Assembly: GCF_022807975.1 (NCBI RefSeq)
Contig: NZ_CP094358.1
Span: forward strand, 3,782,001 to 3,846,000
Direction: 5' to 3'
Source of the DNA: Abyssalbus ytuae
Lineage (GTDB): Bacteria > Bacteroidota > Bacteroidia > Flavobacteriales > Flavobacteriaceae
Length of the DNA stretch: 64,000 nt
The notes beneath the pieces are model-generated. The model worked only from the letters and a program-made list of their open reading frames with translations. It was not told where the DNA came from and searched no databases. Position 1 is the first letter of the stretch. Each line of letters starts with the position of its first letter. Below are positions 30,651 to 38,714 of this stretch, one piece after another. The translations under genes and the position numbers were made by a program.

Positions 30651-31280
30651 ATGGCAAGAGTAATTATTTATTTATTAGTTTTATTGTTAGGGGTTTTTAA
30701 AACCAGCGCACAACAAGGAAAATATGAAACAGGAATGCAGAAAGCATTTGAACTATGGGGACAAAATAAACCTTTTGATGCAGCCAATATGTTTGAAAGA
30801 ATCTCTAAGGCTGAAACAGAAAAGTGGATACCTCACTATTATGTAGCCCACATTAATATTGTTTACAGCTTTGGAGAAAAAGATAAAGAAAAATTGTCTT
30901 TGCAACTTAAAAAGGCCCAGGAAGAACTGGATATAGCAAATTCCATTTCTCCCGATAATCCTGAGCTTATGGTACTTCAGGCTTTGCTAAATACTGTATG
31001 GATTTCTTTTGATGGAGCTACCTATGGAATGACTTTGTCCGGACCAACATCGCAAATATATGCCAGGGCTGTTCAAATAGCACCTGATAATCCCAGGGTA
31101 GTTTATTGCAAGGCTGAATGGGATATGGGAAGTGCCAGGTTTTTTGGACAGGATACAACTCCCTTTTGTAAAGATATTGAAAGGGCCATACAACTTTTTA
31201 GTACCTTTAAAAGCGAAACACCCTTTTATCCGGAGTGGGGTAAAGAAAGGGCAGAACAGATTTTAGCAAGTTGTAAATAA
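30651..31280 (+). CDS. Exported TPR-like protein in a LytS/LytTR cluster
   Basis: A 209-aa protein with a signal peptide (VIIYLLVLLLGVFKTSAQ) and helical repeats resembling tetratricopeptide units (e.g. KAQEELDIANSISPDNPELMVLQA and the later segment ARAVQIAPDNPRVVYCKAEW). It probably scaffolds or senses in the periplasm. I know this type as a flavobacterial companion of LytS-type kinases, without an assigned role. The stop overlaps the kinase ATG by one base (TAATG at 31278-31282), so translation is coupled. Confidence 0.75.
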   Translation: MARVIIYLLVLLLGVFKTSAQQGKYETGMQKAFELWGQNKPFDAANMFERISKAETEKWIPHYYVAHINIVYSFGEKDKEKLSLQLKKAQEELDIANSISPDNPELMVLQALLNTVWISFDGATYGMTLSGPTSQIYARAVQIAPDNPRVVYCKAEWDMGSARFFGQDTTPFCKDIERAIQLFSTFKSETPFYPEWGKERAEQILASCK

Positions 31281-32617
31281 TGACAAAAAACCTATTTAAA
31301 ATAATAAAAATTAGTGTATTAATTACTTTAATTATAGAGGTATTCGATCTTATTTTTTTTGCTCATAGCCCTACAGTTAAAGGGGAAATGGAAGATACGG
31401 CAGTAAACTTTTTATTTGCTTTTCCATTAACTCTGGTAAATGCTTATTTTATTGATTTTATAGGTAAAAAGTATAGTTGGGAAAAACAACCCCAAAAGCG
31501 TTTATGGATAGGGACAACAGGAGGTATTGCTTTAACCATGTTTACCTTGTTGCTTATAAGGTTTGTGTTATTGGTTTTTATTTATGGTAAGCCGGCAGAA
31601 CGGTTCTTTGAAGAAGAAAGAATTCAATATTATGGTTTTGGATTGGTAATGACCATAATATTTTCTTTGTTTTTTCATGCCTTCTATTTTTATAAGGCGT
31701 TGCAGGATAAAAAAGTAAAAGAACAAAAAGTAATTGCAGGAACAGCAACAGCCCAGTTTGATGCTTTAAAAAACCAGTTAGATCCTCACTTTTTATTTAA
31801 TAGTTTAAATGTATTAACAAGTTTAATTGAAGAAAATCCGGATCAGGCTCAAAAGTTTACTACCTCACTGTCTAAAGTTTACAGATACGTACTGGAACAA
31901 AAAAATAAAGAACTCGTAAGTGTGGAGGAAGAATTACAATTTGCCAAAACCTATATGAGTTTATTAAAAAAAAGATTTGAAAACAGCATTGTTTTTGATA
32001 TTCCAGAACAGTATTTAAACCCCGAGGCTAAAGTGGTACCCTTATCATTGCAATTATTACTTGAAAATGCTGTAAAACATAATATGGTAAATGAAGCCAA
32101 TCCTTTACATATTAAAATTTATGAAGAAAATGGAAATCTGTTAATTAAAAACAATTTGCAACCAAAACAGGTCTTAAAAAAAAGTAGTGGTGTGGGGTTG
32201 CAAAATATAAAACAGCGTTACAACCTTTTAACAAATAGAAAAGTAGAAATACGAAAAACACAAACTGACTTTATAGTAAAAATACCAATTCTTACAAAAA
32301 GGGCTACCATTATGAGAACACAAGCAGTAAAAACAAACGACAAATATTTAAGAGCAAGGAAGCGGGTAGATGACTTAAAAGAATTTTATTCAAGTTTAAT
32401 AATGTACCCTATTGTTATTCCTTTTTTAATTTTTATAAATTATAAAACATATTGGGGGTTTAAATGGTTTTGGTTTCCGCTTATAGGATGGGGCATAGGA
32501 TTATTGTTCCATGCTTATAAAGTATACGCAGTAAATGGAATTTTAGGCAGGGATTGGGAAGATAAAAAAATTCGTAAATACATGGAAGAGGAAGCAGGCA
32601 CAAACCGTTGGGAATAA
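31280..32617 (+). CDS. LytS-type sensor histidine kinase fused to a C-terminal 2TM domain
   Basis: A 445-aa inner-membrane kinase. Four TM segments (about residues 11-30, 42-60, 76-102, 118-141) precede a PF06580-type His kinase domain with phospho-acceptor His170 in NQLDPHFLFNSLN, N-box Asn263 in LLLENAVKHN and G-box SSGVGLQNI (302-310). After the ATPase domain ends (about 336) comes a separate 2TM domain (about 353-440: DKYLRARKRVDDLKEFY, two TM helices, then GRDWEDKKIRKYM). The downstream genes at 32671 and 32974 are free-standing copies of this domain. An internal ATG at 32312 may mark an old gene start. The likely partner is the LytTR regulator at 33320. Confidence 0.88.
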   Translation: MTKNLFKIIKISVLITLIIEVFDLIFFAHSPTVKGEMEDTAVNFLFAFPLTLVNAYFIDFIGKKYSWEKQPQKRLWIGTTGGIALTMFTLLLIRFVLLVFIYGKPAERFFEEERIQYYGFGLVMTIIFSLFFHAFYFYKALQDKKVKEQKVIAGTATAQFDALKNQLDPHFLFNSLNVLTSLIEENPDQAQKFTTSLSKVYRYVLEQKNKELVSVEEELQFAKTYMSLLKKRFENSIVFDIPEQYLNPEAKVVPLSLQLLLENAVKHNMVNEANPLHIKIYEENGNLLIKNNLQPKQVLKKSSGVGLQNIKQRYNLLTNRKVEIRKTQTDFIVKIPILTKRATIMRTQAVKTNDKYLRARKRVDDLKEFYSSLIMYPIVIPFLIFINYKTYWGFKWFWFPLIGWGIGLLFHAYKVYAVNGILGRDWEDKKIRKYMEEEAGTNRWE

Positions 32618-32670
32618 GATATGTAGATTATGAATAAGTTTTGAAAAATTAATTAAATATTTTGAATCCT

Positions 32671-32970
32671 ATGAATGAATTTGAAAAGGAAGACAGGTAT
32701 TTGCGTGCGCAAAAAAGGATAAAAGAATTAAAGGGCTTTTATATACATCTGTTTTGGTATGTAATAGTAAATATTTTTGTATTCATAATAATATATGTAA
32801 ATGTTGAGAACAACTCAGATTTTTGGAATTATGGTACTTTTTCCACATCTTTCTTTTGGGGTATTGGTTTGTTTTTTCATGGCTTGATGGTGTTTGGAAA
32901 GAATCTGGTTTTTAGTAAGAATTGGGAAGAAAGAAAAATAAAGGAATTTATGGATAAAGATAAATTTTAA
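32671..32970 (+). CDS. 2TM domain-containing protein (copy 1)
   Basis: A 99-aa membrane protein made only of the 2TM domain: amphipathic N-terminal helix (FEKEDRYLRAQKRIKELKGFY), two TM segments and a conserved tail (SKNWEERKIKEFM). It is paralogous to 32974-33279 and to the C-terminus of the adjacent kinase. The open frame starts at a TTG (32662), but the ATG at 32671 aligns with the start of the next paralogue and is preferred. The domain's function is unknown; its repeated association with LytS/LytTR systems suggests a modulator or membrane partner of the kinase. Confidence 0.82.
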   Translation: MNEFEKEDRYLRAQKRIKELKGFYIHLFWYVIVNIFVFIIIYVNVENNSDFWNYGTFSTSFFWGIGLFFHGLMVFGKNLVFSKNWEERKIKEFMDKDKF

Positions 32971-32973
32971 AAT

Positions 32974-33279
32974 ATGGACAATTTTGAAAAAGAAAACAGG
33001 TATATAAAAGCAAAACAAAGGGTAGAGGAAGAAAAAGAATTTTACCAGCACCTGGTTGTATATATTTTAGTTATTCCGTTTTTGGCTTTTGTAAATTACT
33101 GGGTAGATAAGTGGAATTTCATGTGGTTTTTTTTCCCGATGATAGGATGGGGAATAGGTTTGTCTTTTCATGCAGTTAAAACTTTTAGGTGGTATCCTTT
33201 TTTAGGAAAAAACTGGGAAGAAAGAAAGCTAAAAGAATTTATGGCAGAAGAGGAAATGCAGGAAAAACGATGGGAGTAA
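32974..33279 (+). CDS. 2TM domain-containing protein (copy 2)
   Basis: A 101-aa protein of the same build as its neighbour: FEKENRYIKAKQRVEEEKEFY, two TM segments separated by a short turn, then the tail GKNWEERKLKEFM. It begins 3 bases after the stop of copy 1, so the two are co-translated. It resembles the 2TM domain of the kinase more closely than copy 1 in the TM1 region (VIPFLAFVNY against VIPFLIFINY), which suggests successive duplication. Confidence 0.82.
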   Translation: MDNFEKENRYIKAKQRVEEEKEFYQHLVVYILVIPFLAFVNYWVDKWNFMWFFFPMIGWGIGLSFHAVKTFRWYPFLGKNWEERKLKEFMAEEEMQEKRWE

Positions 33280-33319
33280 ATAACAGGATTATATTACATA
33301 CACAACTTACTAGCCAAAA

Positions 33320-34075
33320 ATGAACGTAATAATTATTGAAGACGAAAAACCTTCGGCAAGAAGGTTAAACAGGATGCTCGCCGCACAAGGCCTTACAGTA
33401 AATACCATGTTACACTCTGTTGAAGAGGCGGTAAGCTGGTTTAGAAAAAACATACCTCCCGACCTGATTTTTCTTGACATTCAATTATCAGATGGACTTT
33501 CTTTTGAAATTTTTGATCAGGTAGATGTGAAAAGTGCCATTATTTTTACTACTGCCTATGACGAGTATGCACTGAAAGCTTTTAAGCTTAACAGTATAGA
33601 TTATTTATTGAAACCAATAGATGAAGATGAACTTGGAACAGCTGTAGCAAAGTATAAAGAGTTGCGGCCTGCACCCCAAAATGTCCAGCTTAATTTTGAG
33701 GATATTAAAAAACTACTTGTTAATCCTATTGAACGTGAATATAAAAAGAGGTTTTCCGTAAAAGTAGGTCAGCATTTAAAACTTATTGCTGTAGATGATA
33801 TAGAGTGCTTTTATAGTGAAAATAAAGGAACTTATGCTTATACGAAGGACAACAGAAATTATTTGCTCGATACCACCTTGGACGCTTTGGGAAACGAATT
33901 ATCGCCCCAACACTTTTACAGGGTTAACCGTAAATTTTATATAAATATCAATGCTATTAAAGATATTATAGATTATACTAACTCCCGCCTTCAAATTAAG
34001 CTTGAAAACTTTAAAGAACAGGATATTATCGTTAGCAGGGAAAGGGTAAAAGATTTTAAAGAGTGGCTGGTTTAA
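33320..34075 (+). CDS. LytTR-family response regulator
   Basis: A 251-aa transcription factor. The N-terminal receiver domain (1-115) has the acidic pocket IIEDEK, phospho-acceptor Asp53 in LIFLDIQLSDG, Thr in FTTAYDEYALKAF and Lys in LLKPID. The C-terminal LytTR DNA-binding domain (about 145-250) has KVGQHLKLIAVDDIECFYS and FYRVNRKFYININAI, both typical. It closes the cluster of TPR protein, kinase and 2TM proteins and is the probable phosphorylation target of the kinase at 31280. LytTR targets usually include the system's own operon, but I see no certain direct repeats upstream. Confidence 0.92.
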   Translation: MNVIIIEDEKPSARRLNRMLAAQGLTVNTMLHSVEEAVSWFRKNIPPDLIFLDIQLSDGLSFEIFDQVDVKSAIIFTTAYDEYALKAFKLNSIDYLLKPIDEDELGTAVAKYKELRPAPQNVQLNFEDIKKLLVNPIEREYKKRFSVKVGQHLKLIAVDDIECFYSENKGTYAYTKDNRNYLLDTTLDALGNELSPQHFYRVNRKFYININAIKDIIDYTNSRLQIKLENFKEQDIIVSRERVKDFKEWLV

Positions 34076-34343
34076 TAGTTATGTATAGACTCTCATAAGA
34101 AGTAATTTGGATTATAAGTTTGTTTTCTTATTCTGTCATTTGAAAGTATTTTCCGGGAAAATTTAATTATCATTCCATTAGAGCATATTTTTTTATATAT
34201 TAAATTCCAAATTTTTATCTATTAGAAGTTTCCTTAAAATAGTAAATCAATTTTTTATTTATCTATATTAAATATAATGCTGTTGAACTAAAAATTCAAT
34301 TTTATTTTATAGCATTGAATTTTTGTGTTTGACCGAAAAGGAG

Positions 34344-34478
34344 ATGAAATTTGTCCGGATGAGGCATTTTTTGAAAGGCATAGCATTACTACGAATAAAA
34401 AATAACAAAATATGGGCGAATTTTAGTAGTTTTTCAGGAAATAGAAAAAGTCAAGATAAGTTCATTATTACACTTTAA
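34344..34478 (+). other. Possible small ORF or conserved intergenic element
   Basis: The 34076-34557 gap is very AT-rich and has no clear gene. Within it an ATG at 34344 opens 44 codons (MKFVRMRHFLKGIALLRIKN ... FIITL) ending at 34478. The region is less AT-rich than its surroundings and has AAAAGGAG just before the ATG. I have a faint recollection of similar intergenic sequence in other flavobacteria but cannot name it. It could equally be a remnant or a noncoding element. Confidence 0.25.
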
Positions 34479-34522
34479 TCAACAATTATAAATTACACCC
34501 GATTTTTAATCATAAAAATCAT

Positions 34523-34530
34523 TAACTTTG
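34523..34530 (+). promoter_or_regulatory. Candidate pyr promoter -7 element
   Basis: TAACTTTG fits TAnnTTTG. A matching TTTG at -33 is not visible. If used, transcription starts near 34536, after the first possible pyrR start at 34528 and before the ATG at 34558. Confidence 0.5.
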
Positions 34531-34557
34531 TTTTCCAAACACGTTTGGTTACCAATT

Positions 34558-35097
34558 ATGAGTCAAAAAGTCCTGCTTTCTTCCAAAGAAATTGACATTA
34601 TACTTCACCGTTTGGCTTGCCAGTTATTAGAAAACCATTTAGATTTTTCAGATACTGCCTTAATAGGTTTGCAACCTCGTGGTATTTATGTGGCAGAAAG
34701 GCTGAAAAAAATCCTTGAAGAAGATTATCGAATAAAAAATATACAATTAGGGTATCTGGATATAACTTTTTACAGAGACGATTTCAGAAGAGGAAGTAAA
34801 CCGCTGGAGGCCAATAAAACAAAAATAGATTTTTTGGTAGAAAACAAAAAAGTAGTACTTGTAGATGATGTTTTATATACCGGTAGAAGTATACGGTCGG
34901 CTTTAACAGCCATACAAAGTTTTGGCAGACCCAGTGAAATTGAACTATTGACATTGATTGACAGACGTTTCAGCCGCCACCTGCCAATACAACCGGATTA
35001 TAGAGGCAGACAGGTAGATGCGATTAATAATGAGAAGGTAAGAGTAGAATGGAGTGAAAACGAAGGGGAAGATAAAGTGTATATGATAAGCAGATAA
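34558..35097 (+). CDS. pyrR: PyrR-type uracil phosphoribosyltransferase / pyrimidine regulator
   Basis: A 179-aa PRTase-fold protein of the PyrR family. The PRPP loop VVLVDDVLYTGRSIRSA (about residues 101-117), the early GLQPRGIYVAERL and the C-terminal block GRQVDAINNEKVRVEW are diagnostic. In Bacillus, PyrR binds pyr mRNA and also has UPRT activity; whether RNA binding is kept here is uncertain, and I see no anti-terminator structure in the 35-base gap to pyrB. Start: the frame begins at 34528, but that ATG overlaps the promoter element, and MSQKVLLS at 34558 matches family starts. First gene of the pyr-rnz-pdxH cluster. Confidence 0.9.
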   Translation: MSQKVLLSSKEIDIILHRLACQLLENHLDFSDTALIGLQPRGIYVAERLKKILEEDYRIKNIQLGYLDITFYRDDFRRGSKPLEANKTKIDFLVENKKVVLVDDVLYTGRSIRSALTAIQSFGRPSEIELLTLIDRRFSRHLPIQPDYRGRQVDAINNEKVRVEWSENEGEDKVYMISR

Positions 35098-35132
35098 ATA
35101 CTTAATAAACTTTACAATAATAAATAATTGCA

Positions 35133-36062
35133 ATGAGCGAACTAAGTGTAAACCACTTACTGGGAATAAAATACCTGAATGAAAAAGATATTCAACTTAT
35201 TTTTGAAACGGCCGATCATTTTAAAGAAGTAATTAACCGGCCAATCAAAAAAGTTCCTTCATTGCGCGATATTACCATAGCAAATCTTTTTTTTGAAAAC
35301 AGTACACGTACCAGGCTCTCATTTGAGTTAGCTGAAAAAAGATTATCGGCAGATATAATTAATTTTTCAGCGGCGCAATCTTCAGTAAAAAAAGGAGAAA
35401 CACTTATTGATACGGTAAACAATATTTTATCAATGAAAGTTGATATGGTTGTTATGCGCCACCCAAACCCCGGAGCGGGAGTATTCTTATCAAAAAATGT
35501 AAATGCAAGTATCGTGAATGCCGGCGACGGCGCTCATGAACATCCAACACAGGCATTATTAGATTCGTATTCCATAAGGGAAAAACTGGGTGATGTAGCC
35601 GGAAAAAAAGTTGTAATTGTTGGTGACATTCTTCATTCAAGGGTAGCATTATCCAATATTTTTGCACTTCACTTACAAGGAGCAAAAGTAAAGGTGTGTG
35701 GCCCTAAAACATTAATCCCGAAATATATTACTTCACTGGGTGTTGAAGTAGAAACCAACTTGCGTAAAGCACTTGAATGGTGTGATGTGGCAAATATGCT
35801 TCGTGTACAAAACGAGAGACTTGATATGAGTTATTTTCCCTCTACCAGGGAATATACTCAACAATTTGGTGTAAATAAAGCGATCTTGGATTCATTAAGT
35901 AAACAAATAGTGATTATGCATCCCGGGCCGATAAACAGGGGGGTAGAAATTACAAGTGATGTGGCTGACTCCAAACAGGCAATTATTTTAAACCAGGTTG
36001 AAAATGGGGTAGCCATACGTATGGCTGTAATATATTTATTAGCTTCTAAGATTAAACAATAA
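35133..36062 (+). CDS. pyrB: Aspartate carbamoyltransferase catalytic subunit
   Basis: A 309-aa enzyme making N-carbamoyl-L-aspartate, the second step of UMP synthesis. The carbamoyl-phosphate site FFENSTRTRLSFELAEKRL (about residues 51-69), the conserved HPTQALLDSYSI (about 135) and the C-terminal IMHPGPINRGVEI are complete. No pyrI is beside it, so this is the class without an adjacent regulatory subunit. It lies 35 bases behind pyrR and 6 bases before the next small gene. Confidence 0.96.
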   Translation: MSELSVNHLLGIKYLNEKDIQLIFETADHFKEVINRPIKKVPSLRDITIANLFFENSTRTRLSFELAEKRLSADIINFSAAQSSVKKGETLIDTVNNILSMKVDMVVMRHPNPGAGVFLSKNVNASIVNAGDGAHEHPTQALLDSYSIREKLGDVAGKKVVIVGDILHSRVALSNIFALHLQGAKVKVCGPKTLIPKYITSLGVEVETNLRKALEWCDVANMLRVQNERLDMSYFPSTREYTQQFGVNKAILDSLSKQIVIMHPGPINRGVEITSDVADSKQAIILNQVENGVAIRMAVIYLLASKIKQ

Positions 36063-36068
36063 CGGATT

Positions 36069-36410
36069 ATGATTTTTGATAAGAAAGGGAATAATATTAC
36101 TGTTGCAACGCAGGAATCAGGTTCATTACTTACGTTTTTAAGCAGGTTTAAAGAATCATATGCAAAAATTAAGAATGATAATATAGTTGTTAATTTATTT
36201 TCTCTGGGAAAATTAACTGGCGACGATGTGCTGGAGTTTTTAGAAATATCCAATAAACACAGGGCAGAAAATAAATCGTTTGTCATTGTTACCAACAAAG
36301 TTAACTACGATGAAATTCCCGATGAACTTGAAATAGTACCCACATTACAGGAAGCTTTCGATATTATCGATATGGAAGAGATTGAGCGTGACCTGGAATT
36401 TGGTGAATAA
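36069..36410 (+). CDS. Small STAS-like protein of unknown function
   Basis: A 113-aa cytosolic protein with an alternating beta/alpha pattern (IVVNLFSLGKLTGDDVLEFLEIS, KSFVIVTN, and an acidic C-terminal helix). It resembles the STAS/anti-sigma-antagonist fold, but the conserved phospho-Ser motif is not evident. It lies 6 bases after pyrB and 22 before rnz, an order I associate with Flavobacteriia, which suggests a link to RNase Z or simple co-transcription. Confidence 0.65.
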   Translation: MIFDKKGNNITVATQESGSLLTFLSRFKESYAKIKNDNIVVNLFSLGKLTGDDVLEFLEISNKHRAENKSFVIVTNKVNYDEIPDELEIVPTLQEAFDIIDMEEIERDLEFGE

Positions 36411-36432
36411 TTTGAGAGATAAATAATAGAGA

Positions 36433-37338
36433 ATGAAATTAACTATCCTGGGATGTTATAGTGCAACACCACGAACTTTTTCAAACCCTACATCGCAGGT
36501 GCTCGATATAAAAAATCATATGTTTTTAATCGATTGTGGTGAGGGAACCCAAGTACAACTTCGTAGACAAAAAATAAAGTTTGCAAGAATAAAACACATA
36601 TTTATATCTCATCTTCACGGTGACCATTTTTTCGGACTCCCCGGATTAATTTCCACCTTCCGGTTGCTTGGCAGGGAGGCCGAACTTCATATTTATGGGC
36701 CCAAAGGAATTAAAGAAGCAATCACTTTAATGCTTAAACTGGGAGACTCATGGACTAATTATCCGCTTATTTTTCATGAACTTATTTCCCGGGAATCGGA
36801 ACTTATTTTTGAAGATGATAAAGTGGAAGTACATACCATCCCTTTAAAGCATCGTATATATGCCAATGGATTCCTCTTTAAAGAAAAACCAGGAGAAAGA
36901 AAATTAAATATTGAGGCAGTAACCCGTTATGGTATAGACAAATGTTTCTTTCAAAATATAAAAAACGGGAAGGATGTAATGCTAGATTCGGGAGAGATTG
37001 TTCCCAATAAAAAGTTAACTTTTGATCCCTCTCATCCTAAAAGTTATGCATTTTGCAGTGATACTTCTTTCAATACAGCTCTAGTACCGGTGATAAACAA
37101 TTCGGATATTTTATATCATGAATCCACTTTTTTAGATCAGCATGAACATTTGGCAGAAAAAACGGGGCATTCAACCGCTAAACAAGCTGGTAAAATCGCT
37201 AAACTTGCCAATGTAAAAACTCTCATCCTGGGCCATTATTCTACCAGATACGAGAATATGGAAAGTTTTAAACAAGAGGCAGAACAAGAGTTTAATAATG
37301 TTTTATTGGCAGATGATGGAAAAGAATTTGAATTTTAG
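36433..37338 (+). CDS. rnz: Ribonuclease Z (tRNA 3' endonuclease)
   Basis: A 301-aa metallo-beta-lactamase-fold nuclease that cuts tRNA precursors right after the discriminator base. Zinc ligands are in SHLHGDHFFGLPG (His60, His62, Asp64, His65), with further His in CSDTSFN/YHESTF and the C-terminal ILGHYSTRY. The exosite arm region is present around 150-200. Its role fits this genome: both tRNA genes seen here lack an encoded CCA, so RNase Z processing is required. Confidence 0.95.
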   Translation: MKLTILGCYSATPRTFSNPTSQVLDIKNHMFLIDCGEGTQVQLRRQKIKFARIKHIFISHLHGDHFFGLPGLISTFRLLGREAELHIYGPKGIKEAITLMLKLGDSWTNYPLIFHELISRESELIFEDDKVEVHTIPLKHRIYANGFLFKEKPGERKLNIEAVTRYGIDKCFFQNIKNGKDVMLDSGEIVPNKKLTFDPSHPKSYAFCSDTSFNTALVPVINNSDILYHESTFLDQHEHLAEKTGHSTAKQAGKIAKLANVKTLILGHYSTRYENMESFKQEAEQEFNNVLLADDGKEFEF

Positions 37339-37492
37339 ATCCCCAATATTCTACGCTTTTAGAAATAACACTGTCCCTGTTGTTTATTCTCGGTCTTAAT
37401 TTGTGAGATGCATCTTTATCATAACAAATTACCCCTCTTTTAATATTTATTACTTAATAAATCATTGTAAATTGCATAGAAATTATAAAAAA

Positions 37493-38137
37493 GTGGAAAA
37501 AGATCTTGGTGCTTACAGGAGAGAATATAAAAAAAGTGAATTGTTGGAAAGCGAAATTCCGGATAATCCTCTTCAGCTTTTTCAAACGTGGTTTTACGAT
37601 GTAGAAAAATATGGAAATAATGAAGAGGCAAATGCAATGACAATATCTACCATAGGACTTGATAATTTTCCTAAAAACAGGGTGGTTTTATTAAAAAGAT
37701 ATACTTACGAAGGGTTTATTTTTTTTACTAATTACGATAGTGAAAAAGGTAAAGCCATAGAAGCTAACCCGAATGTTTGTTTATCATTTTTCTGGTCTTC
37801 GCTGGAAAGGCAGGTAATTATAAAGGGAGTGGCAGAAAAGGTGGAAAGAACTGTTTCTGAAAATTATTTTGATTCCCGACCGGATGGCAGTAAATTAGGA
37901 GCTATAGTTTCTCATCAAAGTAGTGTTATACCTAACAGGGAAGCACTTGATTTGAAATTAAAACAGTTAGAAAAAAAGTACGAAAATAAAGAAATTCCTA
38001 AACCTGAGAATTGGGGAGGATATCTGGTTAGACCAATTTCAATAGAATTTTGGCAGGGCCGGCCTAACAGGTTACATGACAGGATTAGATATACCCTGAA
38101 AGATTGGGATTGGAAAATTGAAAGATTAGCCCCCTGA
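37493..38137 (+). CDS. pdxH: Pyridoxamine 5'-phosphate oxidase, GTG start
   Basis: A 214-aa FMN enzyme that oxidises PNP/PMP to pyridoxal 5'-phosphate. Family landmarks are LGAYRREYKKSEL near the N-terminus, AMTISTIGLDNFPKNRVVLLK (FMN/substrate), GFIFFTNYDSEKGKAIEANP, SRPDGSKLGAIVSHQSS and the C-terminal EFWQGRPNRLHDR...YTLKDWDW. The frame can be opened at 37403, but the added 30 residues are unlike any PdxH; GTG at 37493 gives VEKDLGAYR and the standard length. It ends the pyr-rnz-pdxH run. Confidence 0.93.
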   Translation: MEKDLGAYRREYKKSELLESEIPDNPLQLFQTWFYDVEKYGNNEEANAMTISTIGLDNFPKNRVVLLKRYTYEGFIFFTNYDSEKGKAIEANPNVCLSFFWSSLERQVIIKGVAEKVERTVSENYFDSRPDGSKLGAIVSHQSSVIPNREALDLKLKQLEKKYENKEIPKPENWGGYLVRPISIEFWQGRPNRLHDRIRYTLKDWDWKIERLAP

Positions 38138-38216
38138 ATATTTTAAATAATCCTGCTACATTGACATATCTGGGTTACAATAGAAGCTTTAATTTTTATT
38201 GAGAAAAATAAATGGT

Positions 38217-38714
38217 ATGAGTAATAAATTATTAACCATAGTTAGACATGCAAAATCATCATGGGAACATGATGTTACCGATAAAGAAAGACCCTTGGCC
38301 AAACGTGGTATAAAAGATGCTAACCTGATTTCCAGATATTTATTTAAAAATGGTGTTATTATACCTGAAACAGTTTTCTCTAGCCCTGCTAACAGGGCAT
38401 TAACTACCTGTAAAATTTTTATGGAGAATTTTAATTTTCCTTTAAATAAGATACGTATTGAAGATGAACTGTATGATTTTTCGGGAGATTCGGTAATAAA
38501 ATTTATTACCTCACTAAACAATAATTATGATAATGTTATGATTTTTGGGCACAATCATGCTTTCACATCAATTTCCAATATCTTTGGTGATAAGTTTATT
38601 GATAATTTACCTACATCTGGTGTGGTAATGATTAATTTTGAATCCGATAATTGGAAAAATATTGAAAAAGGAAAAACCAAACTAACCCTTTTCCCTAAGC
38701 AACTCAAAAAATGA
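38217..38714 (+). CDS. sixA: SixA-like phosphohistidine phosphatase
   Basis: A 165-aa histidine-phosphatase superfamily protein. The RHG-type motif reads IVRHAKSSW (catalytic His), followed by RPLAKRGIKDANLISRYL, the conserved SSPANRALTT and IFGHNHAFT (second His). The N-terminal layout is that of SixA, which dephosphorylates phosphohistidine in signalling proteins. The frame opens at a TTG (38199); the ATG at 38217 is preferred. Its stop overlaps the ppk1 start by 4 bases (ATGA), so it belongs to the polyphosphate operon. Confidence 0.85.
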   Translation: MSNKLLTIVRHAKSSWEHDVTDKERPLAKRGIKDANLISRYLFKNGVIIPETVFSSPANRALTTCKIFMENFNFPLNKIRIEDELYDFSGDSVIKFITSLNNNYDNVMIFGHNHAFTSISNIFGDKFIDNLPTSGVVMINFESDNWKNIEKGKTKLTLFPKQLKK

